DNA of 18,579 nt from Thermohalobaculum sp038524325 (GTDB taxonomy: Bacteria; Pseudomonadota; Alphaproteobacteria; Rhodobacterales; Rhodobacteraceae). Below are positions 1 through 6,844 of this stretch, in pieces. A program made the position numbers and the translations under genes. A model generated the notes under the pieces. The model was not told where the DNA came from, did no database searches, and saw nothing but the letters and a program-made list of their open reading frames with translations. Each line of letters begins with the position of its first letter. The stretch's first letter is position 1. The stretch spans positions 1 through 18,579 of the forward strand of contig JBCBIS010000074.1 in NCBI GenBank assembly GCA_038524325.1, given 5' to 3'.

Positions 1-164
1 GCCGTGTCGGGCAGGCCGACATTGCGCAGCAGGCCCGGGGTCGCGGGGGTCGGCGTCCAGACCGAAGCTGTCCCCGAGGCGGGCTGGATGTCATAGGTCA
101 GGATCGCCGCGTCCAGCATGCGGCAGGCCCAGTCGTCGCTGTCCTGCGGTGTCGAAGATGTCAT
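1..164 (-). CDS. Hypothetical protein, N-terminal part (cut by window edge)
   Basis: An open frame starts with ATG at 164 (reading MTSSTPQDSDDWACRML) and stays open for 54 codons to the window edge. An AGGGGG ribosome site lies about 7 bases before the ATG, and third positions are G/C rich, as in the clear genes nearby. The visible part has no signal peptide or membrane segment. The fold cannot be recognised from so short a piece. It diverges from the aldehyde dehydrogenase gene, sharing a 240-bp intergenic region with it. The start is well supported by the ribosome site; the function is unknown. Confidence 0.55.
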   Translation of the reverse strand, partial: MTSSTPQDSDDWACRMLDAAILTYDIQPASGTASVWTPTPATPGLLRNVGLPDT

Positions 165-187
165 GGCGTGCCCCCTGGTGATGTGCT

Positions 188-212
188 GCCGGAGGATCAT
201 ACCACCTCCGGC
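188..212. repeat. Inverted repeat in the divergent intergenic region
   Basis: The arms GCCGGAGG (188-195) and CCTCCGGC (205-212) are perfect complements separated by 9 bases. The repeat lies 24-48 bases upstream of the leftward hypothetical start at 164, so it could be an operator or a 5'-leader hairpin for that gene. No T-tract follows on either strand, so it is not a typical terminator. Confidence 0.45.
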
Positions 213-220
213 TGAATCTG

Positions 221-256
221 CGAAGGCGGGGCTGGGCGAAGGCGAGGCTGGGCGAA
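221..256. repeat. 16-bp tandem duplication
   Basis: The unit CGAAGGCGGGGCTGGG (221-236) is followed at once by CGAAGGCGAGGCTGGG (237-252), which has one mismatch, and then by a partial CGAA (253-256). It lies in the divergent intergenic region upstream of the aldehyde dehydrogenase. It could be simple slippage duplication or a doubled regulator site; nothing in the sequence decides between these. Confidence 0.5.
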
Positions 257-404
257 ACCCTTCCCCGCGGCGGCATACCCGAGGGTCGGAGAACCTCGGC
301 GATTGCGCGCCGCGGGCGTCCTCCGGCGCTTGACCCGGGCCGCCCGCACCGCCACCTTGCGCGCCAGACCGGAACAACCGATCGGCCCAGCGGAGGACCC
401 CACC

Positions 405-1838
405 ATGACCTATGAGACCATCGAACTTCTGATCAACGGAGAATGGCAGTCCGGCCAGGGGGGCTCCGAAGACATTATCGATCCAGCCACCGAGGAGGTT
501 CTGGGCCAGACCCCGCATGCCTCGGCCGAGCAACTCGACGCAGCCCTCGCCGCCGCCGATGAAGGGTTCAAGACCTGGAAGGCGATGACCCCGCTGGCCC
601 GTCAGGCGATCATGGCCAAGGCCGCCGACGCGCTGGCCGCCGATACCGACCGGATCGCCACCAACCTGACCCGCGAGATGGGCAAGCCGCTGTTCGAGGC
701 CAAGCTGGAGCTTGGCTTCGCCATCGACGTCCTGCGCTGGTATGGCGAGGAGGGCAAGCGCGCCTATGGCCGCTTGATCCCGCCCCGGATCCCGGGCGCG
801 CGGCAGATGATGACCAAGGAGCCGGTCGGCCCCTGCTCGGCTTTTGTCGCCTGGAACTTCCCCGCCGTGAACGTGATGCGCAAAGTTGCCGGCGCCCTAG
901 GCGCGGGTTGCTCGCTGATCATCAAACCCTCCGAGGAGACGCCGGCCACCGCGGTCGCCATCGGCCGGGCGCTGATGGATGCGGGCCTGCCGCCGGGCGT
1001 GCTGAACATCGTCTTCGGTGTGCCGGACACGGTTTCGCGCCATGTCCTGGCCTCGCCCGTGACCAAGAAGCTGAGCTTCACCGGCTCGATCCCCGTCGGC
1101 AAGCATTTGCAGAAACTGGCCGCCGATACGCTGAAACGCTGTACCATGGAGCTGGGTGGCCACTCGCCGGTGATCGTCTTCGACGACGCGGATGTGGACA
1201 AGGCGATCGAGGTGATCGGCACCAACAAATTCCGCAACGCCGGCCAGGTCTGCATCTCGCCGACCCGGTTCTATGTGCAGGAAAACGCCTATGCCAAGTT
1301 CGTCGACGGCTTCGCCGAGATCGCGAAAAATCTGAAGGTCGGCAATGGGCTGGAGGATGGCGTCCAGATGGGCCCCCTGGTCGCCGAGCGCCGGTTGGAG
1401 GTGATGCAGGGCTGGGTCTCGGACGCTGTCGACAAGGGCGCGACTGTGGCCGCGGGCGGCGAGCGGATCGGCAACAAGGGCTGGTTCTGGCAGCCGACGG
1501 TCCTGAAAGACGTGCCCGAAGATGCGGCGATCATGACCGAGGAACCCTTTGGCCCCGTCGCACCCGTGGTGCCGTTCAAAGCCATGGACGAGGTGGTCGA
1601 GCGCGCCAACGCCCTGCCCTTCGGCCTCGCCTCCTATGTCTTCACCAGCGACGGCGGTAAGGCGCGGCAGATGTCGGAGGCGCTGGAGGCCGGGCTGGTC
1701 GGTGTCAACCACCCGATGGTCTCGATGCCCGAAACCCCTTTTGGCGGAGTCAACGAGTCGGGTTATGGCTCCGAAGGCGGCATCGAGGGCTTGGAGGCGT
1801 TCCTGCGCACCAAATTCGTCACCGAGCTGGGGGTCTGA
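405..1838 (+). CDS. NAD(P)-dependent aldehyde dehydrogenase (succinate-semialdehyde dehydrogenase-like)
   Basis: This 477-residue protein of the aldehyde dehydrogenase superfamily oxidises an aldehyde to the acid with NAD(P) in the cytoplasm. Visible motifs are the cofactor-site stretch VAWNFP, the KPSEETP segment, the glycine loop around FTGSIPVGK, the general-base glutamate in ELGGHSP and the catalytic cysteine in NAGQVCISPTR. The late EEPFGPV motif is also present. Length is normal for the family. The start at 405 is chosen because GGAGG lies at 392-396; the frame is open further upstream (to an ATG at 303) but without a ribosome site. The nearest subfamily by motif is the GabD/succinate-semialdehyde group, but substrate cannot be read from sequence. 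The next gene on the same strand is a DadA-type FAD oxidoreductase 485 bp away, so the two might act in sequence on an amino acid or amine; that is inference. Confidence 0.93.
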   Translation: MTYETIELLINGEWQSGQGGSEDIIDPATEEVLGQTPHASAEQLDAALAAADEGFKTWKAMTPLARQAIMAKAADALAADTDRIATNLTREMGKPLFEAKLELGFAIDVLRWYGEEGKRAYGRLIPPRIPGARQMMTKEPVGPCSAFVAWNFPAVNVMRKVAGALGAGCSLIIKPSEETPATAVAIGRALMDAGLPPGVLNIVFGVPDTVSRHVLASPVTKKLSFTGSIPVGKHLQKLAADTLKRCTMELGGHSPVIVFDDADVDKAIEVIGTNKFRNAGQVCISPTRFYVQENAYAKFVDGFAEIAKNLKVGNGLEDGVQMGPLVAERRLEVMQGWVSDAVDKGATVAAGGERIGNKGWFWQPTVLKDVPEDAAIMTEEPFGPVAPVVPFKAMDEVVERANALPFGLASYVFTSDGGKARQMSEALEAGLVGVNHPMVSMPETPFGGVNESGYGSEGGIEGLEAFLRTKFVTELGV

Positions 1839-2196
1839 CCCTCGAAGACCTGCGGGAGCGTCACCCCATCGCCCTGAGGGCGCCGGAGGTGCTCCCGCAC
1901 ATACTCGGCTGCCACCTGGATCGCTTTATCGACGCCTCCGATCCGGGCGGCATCGCGGAGTTGAGCCTCTCGGGCGGCGGTGCCTTTGCGCACCTCACCC
2001 GCCCGCAGCCGATCCGACTCCGCGCCCCCCGGCCCGAATTTCGAAGCCTCCAGATGCTCCGTCGAACGGCCGGACGGAACCCGCTGCGGGTTTCCGCTCT
2101 TCGTCCGAGACCGCAAGATCACGATCCTCGAAGGCCGAATCTTCACCGGGACATGGCCCGGCAAACCGGCGGAAGTCGCCCTGATCCGAGGCTCCC
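1839..2196. other. Intergenic stretch without a convincing gene; possible decayed coding DNA
   Basis: Between the aldehyde dehydrogenase stop and the long inverted repeat I find no frame with a start codon, ribosome site and recognisable product. On the + strand, the frame after about 1848 shows a coding-like third-position G/C bias until about 2040. The bias then appears to move to another + frame (about 2050-2190, reading for example FPLFVRDRKITILEGRIF). That pattern would fit a frameshifted gene remnant but could be chance in DNA this GC rich. No known family is recognised. Confidence 0.35.
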
Positions 2197-2274
2197 CGCC
2201 CTCCCGTCCACAGCAGCCGCTGCACACCGGGGGGTGGGTGGGGGTGGGCGGTGGCTGCTGTGGACGGGAGGGCG
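2197..2274. repeat. Perfect 22-bp inverted repeat with a G-rich loop
   Basis: The left arm (2197-2218) and right arm (2253-2274) are exact reverse complements over 22 bases; the inner part reads CTCCCGTCCACAGCAGCC on the left. The stem can extend inward by about five more pairs if G-T wobbles are allowed. The loop holds a four-run guanine motif. It sits 50 bp upstream of the FAD oxidoreductase start and ends two bases before a TTGACA at 2276-2281. No T-tract follows on either strand, so it is not a standard intrinsic terminator. It could be a small mobile palindromic element or a regulatory or processing structure. Confidence 0.85.
2229..2248 (+). other. G-quadruplex motif in hairpin loop
   Basis: The + strand reads G6-T-G3-T-G5-T-G3: four guanine runs joined by single T loops. 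This is the pattern known to give very stable parallel quadruplexes. The opposite strand would be C-rich and i-motif capable. The motif lies entirely in the loop of the 22-bp inverted repeat at 2197-2274, so stem pairing would expose it as single strand. Quadruplex formation itself is inferred, not shown. Confidence 0.75.
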
Positions 2275-2323
2275 ATTGACACATCGCCCGATCCTCTCCA
2301 CCGTCCTGCCGCAGGGAGAGACC

Positions 2324-3568
2324 ATGCACATCATCGTCATCGGAGCCGGCATCACCGGGGTCGCCACCGCCCTGCTCCTGGCCCGCGAGGGGCAGAACGT
2401 CACCCTGATCGACCGGCTGGCCCCGGGCGATCAGGGGCAGACCTCGTTCGGCAATGCGGGCATCCTGGCCAGTGCGGCCGTGGTCCCGGTCTCGGTGCCC
2501 GGGTTGCTGGCCAAGGTGCCGAAGATGTGGCTCGACCGCGACGGGCCACTCTATCTCAGGCTCGGGCATCTCATACGCTTCCTGCCCTGGCTGCGTCCCT
2601 TTCTCGCCCAGGCCACGCCCGAGGGTGTCCGGCGGATCGCCACCGGCCTCGCCCCCCTGGTCTCGGACAGTCTCGACCAGCATCTCGCCCTGGCCCGGGG
2701 CACGCCGGCCGCGCGGTTCATCGAGCAGGGCCCCTATGTCTTCCTCTACGCGTCGCGCGCGGCCTATGAGGCGGACGCCTTCGGCTGGGCGATCCGCCGA
2801 GAACAAGGGTTTCATTGGGAGGAGTGGACCCGCAGCGCGTTGCTCGACCGCGACCCCCATCTGGGCGAGGCCTTCCAGTTCGCCGCCGCCCCGGACGGCC
2901 ATGGCTGGATCACCTGGCCCGCCGCCTATGTCTCCGCGCTCGCCGAGGCGTTCACCCAGGCGGGCGGCGTGCTGCGGCAGGCCGAAGTGAGCGACCTGAC
3001 CCCGATCGACCCCGCAAGCGGCCGGGTCACGCTGGTAGGCGGAGAGGTGCTGGAGGCCGACCGCGTCATCCTCTGCACCGGGGTCTGGTCCGGCCGGCTC
3101 GCCGAAAAGCTGGGCCATCGCGCGATGCTGGAGGCAGAGCGAGGCTATCACATCACCTTTGCGGGCGCGACAAGGCGGCCCCCGACCCCCTATATGATGA
3201 CCTCCGCGAAACTTGGGGTCACCCCGATGGAGCCCGGGTTGCGCGTGGCCGGGCTCGCCGAATTCGCCGGTCTCGATGCGCCGGCCCAAACTGCGCCTCT
3301 GGACCAGATCCGGCGGCAGGTGCGGCGGCTCTATCCCGATATCGAATGGGAGGGCGAGAGCGAATGGATGGGACAGCGCCCCTCGACGCCGGACAGCCTG
3401 CCGCTGATGGGGCGGAGCCCGAAGGCGCCGGGCATCCTGTTCGCTTTCGGGGGCCAGCATCTCGGCCTGACCATGGGGCCAAAGCTGGCCCGCCTGGTGG
3501 CCGCCGAGGCGCTCGACCGGGGGTCGAATCTCGACATTGCCCCTTATGCGGTCGACCGCTTCGACTGA
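2324..3568 (+). CDS. DadA-family FAD-dependent amino-acid/amine oxidoreductase
   Basis: This 414-residue flavoprotein belongs to the DAO/DadA family, which oxidatively deaminates D-amino acids or related secondary amines and passes electrons to the respiratory chain or oxygen. The N-terminus has the dinucleotide-binding motif GAGITG (residues 7-12), with an acidic residue ending the second strand (Asp30). The C-terminus has the family pattern RPSTPDSLPLMG followed by GGQHLGLTMGP, which closes the FAD site. The start at 2324 has AGGGAGAG a few bases upstream. TTGACA at 2276 could be a -35 element, but I see no good -10. The upstream neighbour is an aldehyde dehydrogenase; similar pairs occur in hydroxyproline and amine catabolism, but the epimerase and deaminase of that pathway are absent here. 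The substrate is unknown. Confidence 0.9.
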   Translation: MHIIVIGAGITGVATALLLAREGQNVTLIDRLAPGDQGQTSFGNAGILASAAVVPVSVPGLLAKVPKMWLDRDGPLYLRLGHLIRFLPWLRPFLAQATPEGVRRIATGLAPLVSDSLDQHLALARGTPAARFIEQGPYVFLYASRAAYEADAFGWAIRREQGFHWEEWTRSALLDRDPHLGEAFQFAAAPDGHGWITWPAAYVSALAEAFTQAGGVLRQAEVSDLTPIDPASGRVTLVGGEVLEADRVILCTGVWSGRLAEKLGHRAMLEAERGYHITFAGATRRPPTPYMMTSAKLGVTPMEPGLRVAGLAEFAGLDAPAQTAPLDQIRRQVRRLYPDIEWEGESEWMGQRPSTPDSLPLMGRSPKAPGILFAFGGQHLGLTMGPKLARLVAAEALDRGSNLDIAPYAVDRFD

Positions 3569-3702
3569 GGCGGCAGAAGCGAATTGAACCAGCGCCTCAC
3601 CCCTGCAAATGCAGGCATCCGCGGCCTCGATGACCTCTCTTCATGCGCGGACCAGGGCGGCAGGCGATAGGCCATCAGCACGGCGGTGTCGTAATAGGGC
3701 AT
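3544..3702 (-). pseudogene. Probable truncated small gene, divergent from the YafY-type regulator
   Basis: ATG at 3702 is preceded by GAGAGAGG at good spacing and begins MPYYDTAVLMAYRLPPW, which looks like a real gene start. After about 28 residues the frame runs through a small hairpin (3602-3615) of the PAFAG-encoding repeat type. It then stops 25 bp inside the end of the convergent FAD oxidoreductase gene, giving only 52 residues. YafY-type regulators often control the gene divergent to them, so this may be the stump of that target, cut by a deletion or repeat insertion. The family is not identified, and it could instead be a genuine microprotein. Confidence 0.4.
3602..3615. repeat. REP-like small hairpin
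   Basis: CCTGC-AAAT-GCAGG forms a perfect 5-bp stem with a 4-base loop, within a context (ACCCCTGCAAATGCAGGCAT) typical of extragenic palindromes scattered through alphaproteobacterial genomes. Translated on the minus strand it gives the commonly seen MPAFAG string. It lies 33 bp after the FAD oxidoreductase stop. There is only one copy in this window, so its repeat status is inferred. Confidence 0.45.
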
Positions 3703-3811
3703 GGCGAACCTCTCTCTCAGTGACCCATGCGAGCGTGCCACCTCCCTCCTGCCATCGCGCTGTCAGCAGGGGGGCGCTACATGTCGGGAGGAACCGCCGG
3801 AGGAGACCCCA

Positions 3812-4501
3812 ATGCGCCGCGCCACACGCCTGTTCGAGATCATCCAGATCCTGCGCGCCGCCCGCACCCCGATCACGGCCGAGGCGCTGGCCACCACGCT
3901 GGAAGTCTCGGCGCGGACGATCTATCGCGACATTGCCGCCCTTCAGGCGATGCGCACGCCGATCGAGGGGGAGGCGGGGCTCGGCTATGTGATGCGCCGC
4001 GGCTATGACCTGCCGCCGCTGAACTTCGATGCGGAGGAGATCGAGGCACTGCATGTCGGCCTGCTGATGCTGGCGCGCACCGGCGACAGTGCTCTGCGAC
4101 GGGCAGCGGTCCGGGTCTGCGCCAAGATCGACGCGCTGAAGGAGGATGGTCCCGCCCTGCATGTCGCTCCATGGGGCGCGCCCGAGGATGACCCGGCGAA
4201 AGGCTGCGTCGCCATGGCCGATCTGCGCAGCGCCATCCGCGACGAGCGCAAACTCTGCCTGCTCTACCGCGATGGCGCGGGCCGCGAGACCTGCCGGCAC
4301 GTGCGCCCGATCGCCCTGATCTATCATATCGACTGCGTCCTCCTCGCCGCCTGGTGCGAATTGCGCGCGGCGTTCCGGCATTTTCGAACCGACCGGATGA
4401 CCCGCTGCGACCTTCTGGAGACCGGGTTCTCCGGCGAGGCGCAACTGCTGCGCAGGCTTTGGGCCGAGGAGAACGGGATCGACCGATCCGCCTGGCTCTG
4501 A
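3812..4501 (+). CDS. YafY-type HTH and WYL-domain transcriptional regulator
   Basis: This 229-residue DNA-binding regulator has an N-terminal winged helix of the HTH_11/DeoR-like type (residues 1-60), with the recognition helix around VSARTIYRDIAAL. A central linker leads to a WYL domain (about 140-215) with the characteristic YRDGAGRETCRHVRPIAL and the AFRHFRTDRM segment. Members sense a ligand through the WYL domain and often repress a divergent gene. The start at 3812 is set by GGAGGAG at 3799-3805; an upstream in-frame ATG at 3701 has no support. The gene facing it (from 3702) looks truncated, so the regulator may have lost its local target. No ligand can be deduced. Confidence 0.9.
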   Translation: MRRATRLFEIIQILRAARTPITAEALATTLEVSARTIYRDIAALQAMRTPIEGEAGLGYVMRRGYDLPPLNFDAEEIEALHVGLLMLARTGDSALRRAAVRVCAKIDALKEDGPALHVAPWGAPEDDPAKGCVAMADLRSAIRDERKLCLLYRDGAGRETCRHVRPIALIYHIDCVLLAAWCELRAAFRHFRTDRMTRCDLLETGFSGEAQLLRRLWAEENGIDRSAWL

Positions 4502-4712
4502 GCCCGGCTGTTTGTCTCGTTCCGCCTTCCCGTTGCCCGAACCCACCGGAAACCGGGTTTCGCGACGTTCCAAGGAGCAAATCGGTGCGTCCGGGCGGTC
4601 ATCACGGCGTTCTCCGCCCCACTCCCCCGCTTGCCGTTTGTCGCGTCGACAACAACGACGCTGCGATCGTTCTCGCGCGAGAGCGCAGCGCCCGGAGACC
4701 AATGGAGTTCCC
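4502..4712. other. Intergenic region with a 12-bp palindrome
   Basis: No gene is seen here. The perfect palindrome TCTCGCGCGAGA (4671-4682) lies 31 bp before the next start. CTGCG (4661-4665) and CGCAG (4684-4688) flank it and can pair outside it. It could be an operator for the following two-gene unit. A clear -10/-35 pair is not recognised. Confidence 0.35.
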
Positions 4713-5381
4713 ATGATCCACATGCCCTGGACCCCCACCGACCTCGCTGAACATGGCGCGGCCTTGGCGCTCACCCTAACAGCCAGCGTCGCCGTCTGGC
4801 GTCTGCATGCCGGTCAGCGATGGCAAAGCGCGGCCTTCATCAGCGCCGAGATCCGCCGCTTCGAAGCGCTGCGCGAGGTGCGCAATGCGATGGCAATGCT
4901 GGACCATCCCGGGCGCGAGATCGATTTCGGCGGCGATATTGCCGGACAGCGATGGGGCCGCATCGACCGCTCGACTCTGATCGCGGCGCTGGGGCCCCAT
5001 CGGGCGGCGGGTCCGGGCGCCTTCCCTTGCTGGCGCGTGCGGGACACGTTCTCGGTTTTCTTTGCCGAGATCGGCCGGTTCGAGGCGCTGATCCGTGCAA
5101 GGCTCTGCTCGACCCGCGATCTGAAACCGTTTCTGGGGAACAGGATTGCGGTGATCGCCGGCCTGAGCGCCTGTGTCGACGCCTCGACCCGCGATGCGTT
5201 GTGGCATTTCCTGCACCGGGGCGGCTATCATGACGTGATCGCGCTGATGCAGCGTTTTGGCCATGACGTGGTCGTGCCAAAAGCCTCGAGCGGGGGGCAG
5301 CCGGGCCAGCCGCCGCATCTGGTTCCCCGCGAAAGCCTCGTCGCGGCGCGGCTGTTACCGCGGCGGGACGGCGAGGGGTGA
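4713..5381 (+). CDS. Membrane-anchored protein of unknown function
   Basis: A 222-residue protein with one probable N-terminal membrane segment (about residues 14-29, GAALALTLTASVAVWR) and a soluble, helix-rich remainder. The segment ISAEIRRFEALREVRNAM followed later by FAEIGRFEALIRARL suggests a duplicated helical unit: IRRFEAL at about 48-54 against IGRFEAL at about 120-126. GGAG lies at 4704-4707, supporting the ATG at 4713; a longer in-frame start at 4512 has no ribosome site. The GT-C-type membrane protein begins 32 bp downstream on the same strand, so co-transcription is likely. I do not recognise a family with confidence; a DUF4760-like fold is one possibility, from the helical pattern only. 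Confidence 0.75.
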   Translation: MIHMPWTPTDLAEHGAALALTLTASVAVWRLHAGQRWQSAAFISAEIRRFEALREVRNAMAMLDHPGREIDFGGDIAGQRWGRIDRSTLIAALGPHRAAGPGAFPCWRVRDTFSVFFAEIGRFEALIRARLCSTRDLKPFLGNRIAVIAGLSACVDASTRDALWHFLHRGGYHDVIALMQRFGHDVVVPKASSGGQPGQPPHLVPRESLVAARLLPRRDGEG

Positions 5382-5413
5382 TCCTGCGCCATGTCTGAGG
5401 AGGGTTCGCGGGA

Positions 5414-6796
5414 ATGCTGGCTGCCTCCGTTCCGAGACTTGCCGCCAACGCGGTTCTCCTCACGGGCTTTGCCGCGCTGGCCTGGTGGCATCTCGGCCTG
5501 TTCCCGGCGGGAATGCACGAGGATGATGCGTTCTTCTACCTTCAGATCGCGCGCAATCTGGTCGAGACGGGCCGGGTCAGTTTCGATGGTCTGAACGCGA
5601 CCAATGGTGTCCATCCGCTCTGGACCGCGGTTTTGGCTGCGGGCACAGCGGCATTCTCTACCCTGGGCCTGCCAATGGAGGTGAGCCTGATCGCCGCTGC
5701 GGCGCTGCCGCTGCTGGGGTTCGCCGCCTTCTGCCCGGCCCCGGTCTTCGCGGCCCTGCTGATCGCCTGCTATCTGATGGGCTTTGGCATGGAGGGCGTT
5801 CTGGGCGCCCTCTTGTTCGTCGCCCTGGCCGGGACGGCAGATCGCGGCTGGCGCGTGGCCTTGGCCATGGTTGCGCTGCTTCTGGTGCTCTGCCGGATTG
5901 ACTTCGCACTGGTGCTGGCCCTGATCGGCGCCTGGTTTGCCGCCACGCGGCCGCGCTTGCTGATGCCCCTGCTGGTCGGGAGCGTCCTGGGCATCTTCGC
6001 CAATCTGGGCGCGAATTGGCTGATGGCGGGCGAGGTCCTCTCGGTCTCGGCGACGCACAAAGCCGGAGCGGCCTTCGCGCAGGCGGGCTGGGACCTCGTC
6101 CGGTTCAATTATGCGAGCCCGGGGAACCTGGTCCGTCTGCTTCTCTATCTGGGGGCGCTCGCAACGCTGGTGCTTTCAGAGCGGTCCAGAGGGCACGCCC
6201 TCACCGCACCTTGGCTCCACCTGAGCCTCGCTGCTTTTCTCGCCTTTCACAGCACGGTTTCGGTGCTGCGGGACTGGTACTTCGCCGCGCCGGCACTGAC
6301 GGCTCTGGCGGCTTGCGCCTATGCCGGGCCGCCGACAAGGAGCGCGAGGCGGCTCGCGCTGCCATGCCTGTTGCTGCCCCTCCTGGCGATCGGCTGGCAG
6401 ATGATCCGCCACGCCGAGGATGCGGCGCAGTATCACGCGTTCCTGGCCTCGATCCCGCGCGAGGGGCCACCGCTCTTCGCCTATGACGGCTCGGGCCATA
6501 TCGCGTTTCAACTGCATCCGCGCCCGGTGATCAACGGAGACGGTCTGGTGAACACACCCGAATTTGCACGGCGTTCGGACGATGCTGAGTGGTTGGAGGA
6601 CTGGCTGACGCGGCACGAGGTGGTCGGGTTCTTCACCAATCGCGGCTTGCCGCAATGCCTGACGCCGCGCCTGTGCTGCCCGGCGGGGTCGGTCGTCCCT
6701 TCCCACCAATGGGAGACGGGCCACCCGTTGCTCGCCGATCGTCTTTGGATGTTCCCAGGCCGGACAATCTGTCCACTGAGACCTGTGGTGGAGTGA
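5414..6796 (+). CDS. GT-C superfamily polytopic membrane glycosyltransferase-like protein
   Basis: This 460-residue inner-membrane protein has about nine or ten hydrophobic segments. It carries the marks of bacterial GT-C enzymes that use polyprenyl-phosphate sugars: an acidic pair in the first periplasmic loop (EDDAFFYLQIARNL, residues 36-49), TNGVHPLW (63-70), FGMEGVL (124-130), RID (161-163) and RDWYF (286-290). The C-terminal soluble part has PVINGDGLVN (371-380), a recurring motif in uncharacterised members. The start at 5414 has GAGGAGGG at 5397-5404. The late segment contains four cysteines, which is unusual for the membrane part but may form periplasmic disulfides. Acceptor and sugar are unknown. 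It is the last gene of a two-gene unit and ends at a strong hairpin. Confidence 0.75.
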   Translation: MLAASVPRLAANAVLLTGFAALAWWHLGLFPAGMHEDDAFFYLQIARNLVETGRVSFDGLNATNGVHPLWTAVLAAGTAAFSTLGLPMEVSLIAAAALPLLGFAAFCPAPVFAALLIACYLMGFGMEGVLGALLFVALAGTADRGWRVALAMVALLLVLCRIDFALVLALIGAWFAATRPRLLMPLLVGSVLGIFANLGANWLMAGEVLSVSATHKAGAAFAQAGWDLVRFNYASPGNLVRLLLYLGALATLVLSERSRGHALTAPWLHLSLAAFLAFHSTVSVLRDWYFAAPALTALAACAYAGPPTRSARRLALPCLLLPLLAIGWQMIRHAEDAAQYHAFLASIPREGPPLFAYDGSGHIAFQLHPRPVINGDGLVNTPEFARRSDDAEWLEDWLTRHEVVGFFTNRGLPQCLTPRLCCPAGSVVPSHQWETGHPLLADRLWMFPGRTICPLRPVVE

Positions 6797-6799
6797 GAT

Positions 6800-6832
6800 C
6801 GCCGGGGGACGGGAGACCCCCGTCCCCCGGCG
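6800..6832. terminator. Strong hairpin terminator shared by convergent genes
   Basis: A perfect 14-bp GC-rich stem (6800-6813 with 6819-6832, core CCGGGGGACGGG) encloses the 5-base loop AGACC. It lies 3 bp after the GT-C gene stop and 12 bp after the end of the convergent FadJ-like gene. On the + strand it is followed by GTTTGTGCTGT, a weak T-rich tail. The minus-strand tail (ATCTCACTCC) is poorer. It probably ends rightward transcription and may also stop leftward transcription. Confidence 0.8.
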
Positions 6833-6844
6833 GTTTGTGCTGTC

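Noticed and set aside
330..358. TTGACC at 330-335 as a -35 for the aldehyde dehydrogenase
   Set aside because: No acceptable -10 lies at 16-19 bp; the region is uniformly GC rich.
2276..2304. TTGACA at 2276-2281 as the promoter of the FAD oxidoreductase
   Set aside because: The -35 is perfect, but the expected -10 region reads CACCGT or ACCGTC, so it is not annotated as a promoter.
1763..3460. 565-codon open frame on the minus strand through the G-quadruplex region and the FAD gene
   Set aside because: It overlaps two well-supported + strand genes in antisense, and its only natural-looking part (1839-2190) has no start codon or ribosome site of its own.
4538..4561. Possible terminator after the YafY-type regulator (AACCC paired with GGGTT, or GAAACC-G-GGTTTC)
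   Set aside because: Stems are only 5-6 bp and no T-tract follows, so it is not distinguishable from chance.
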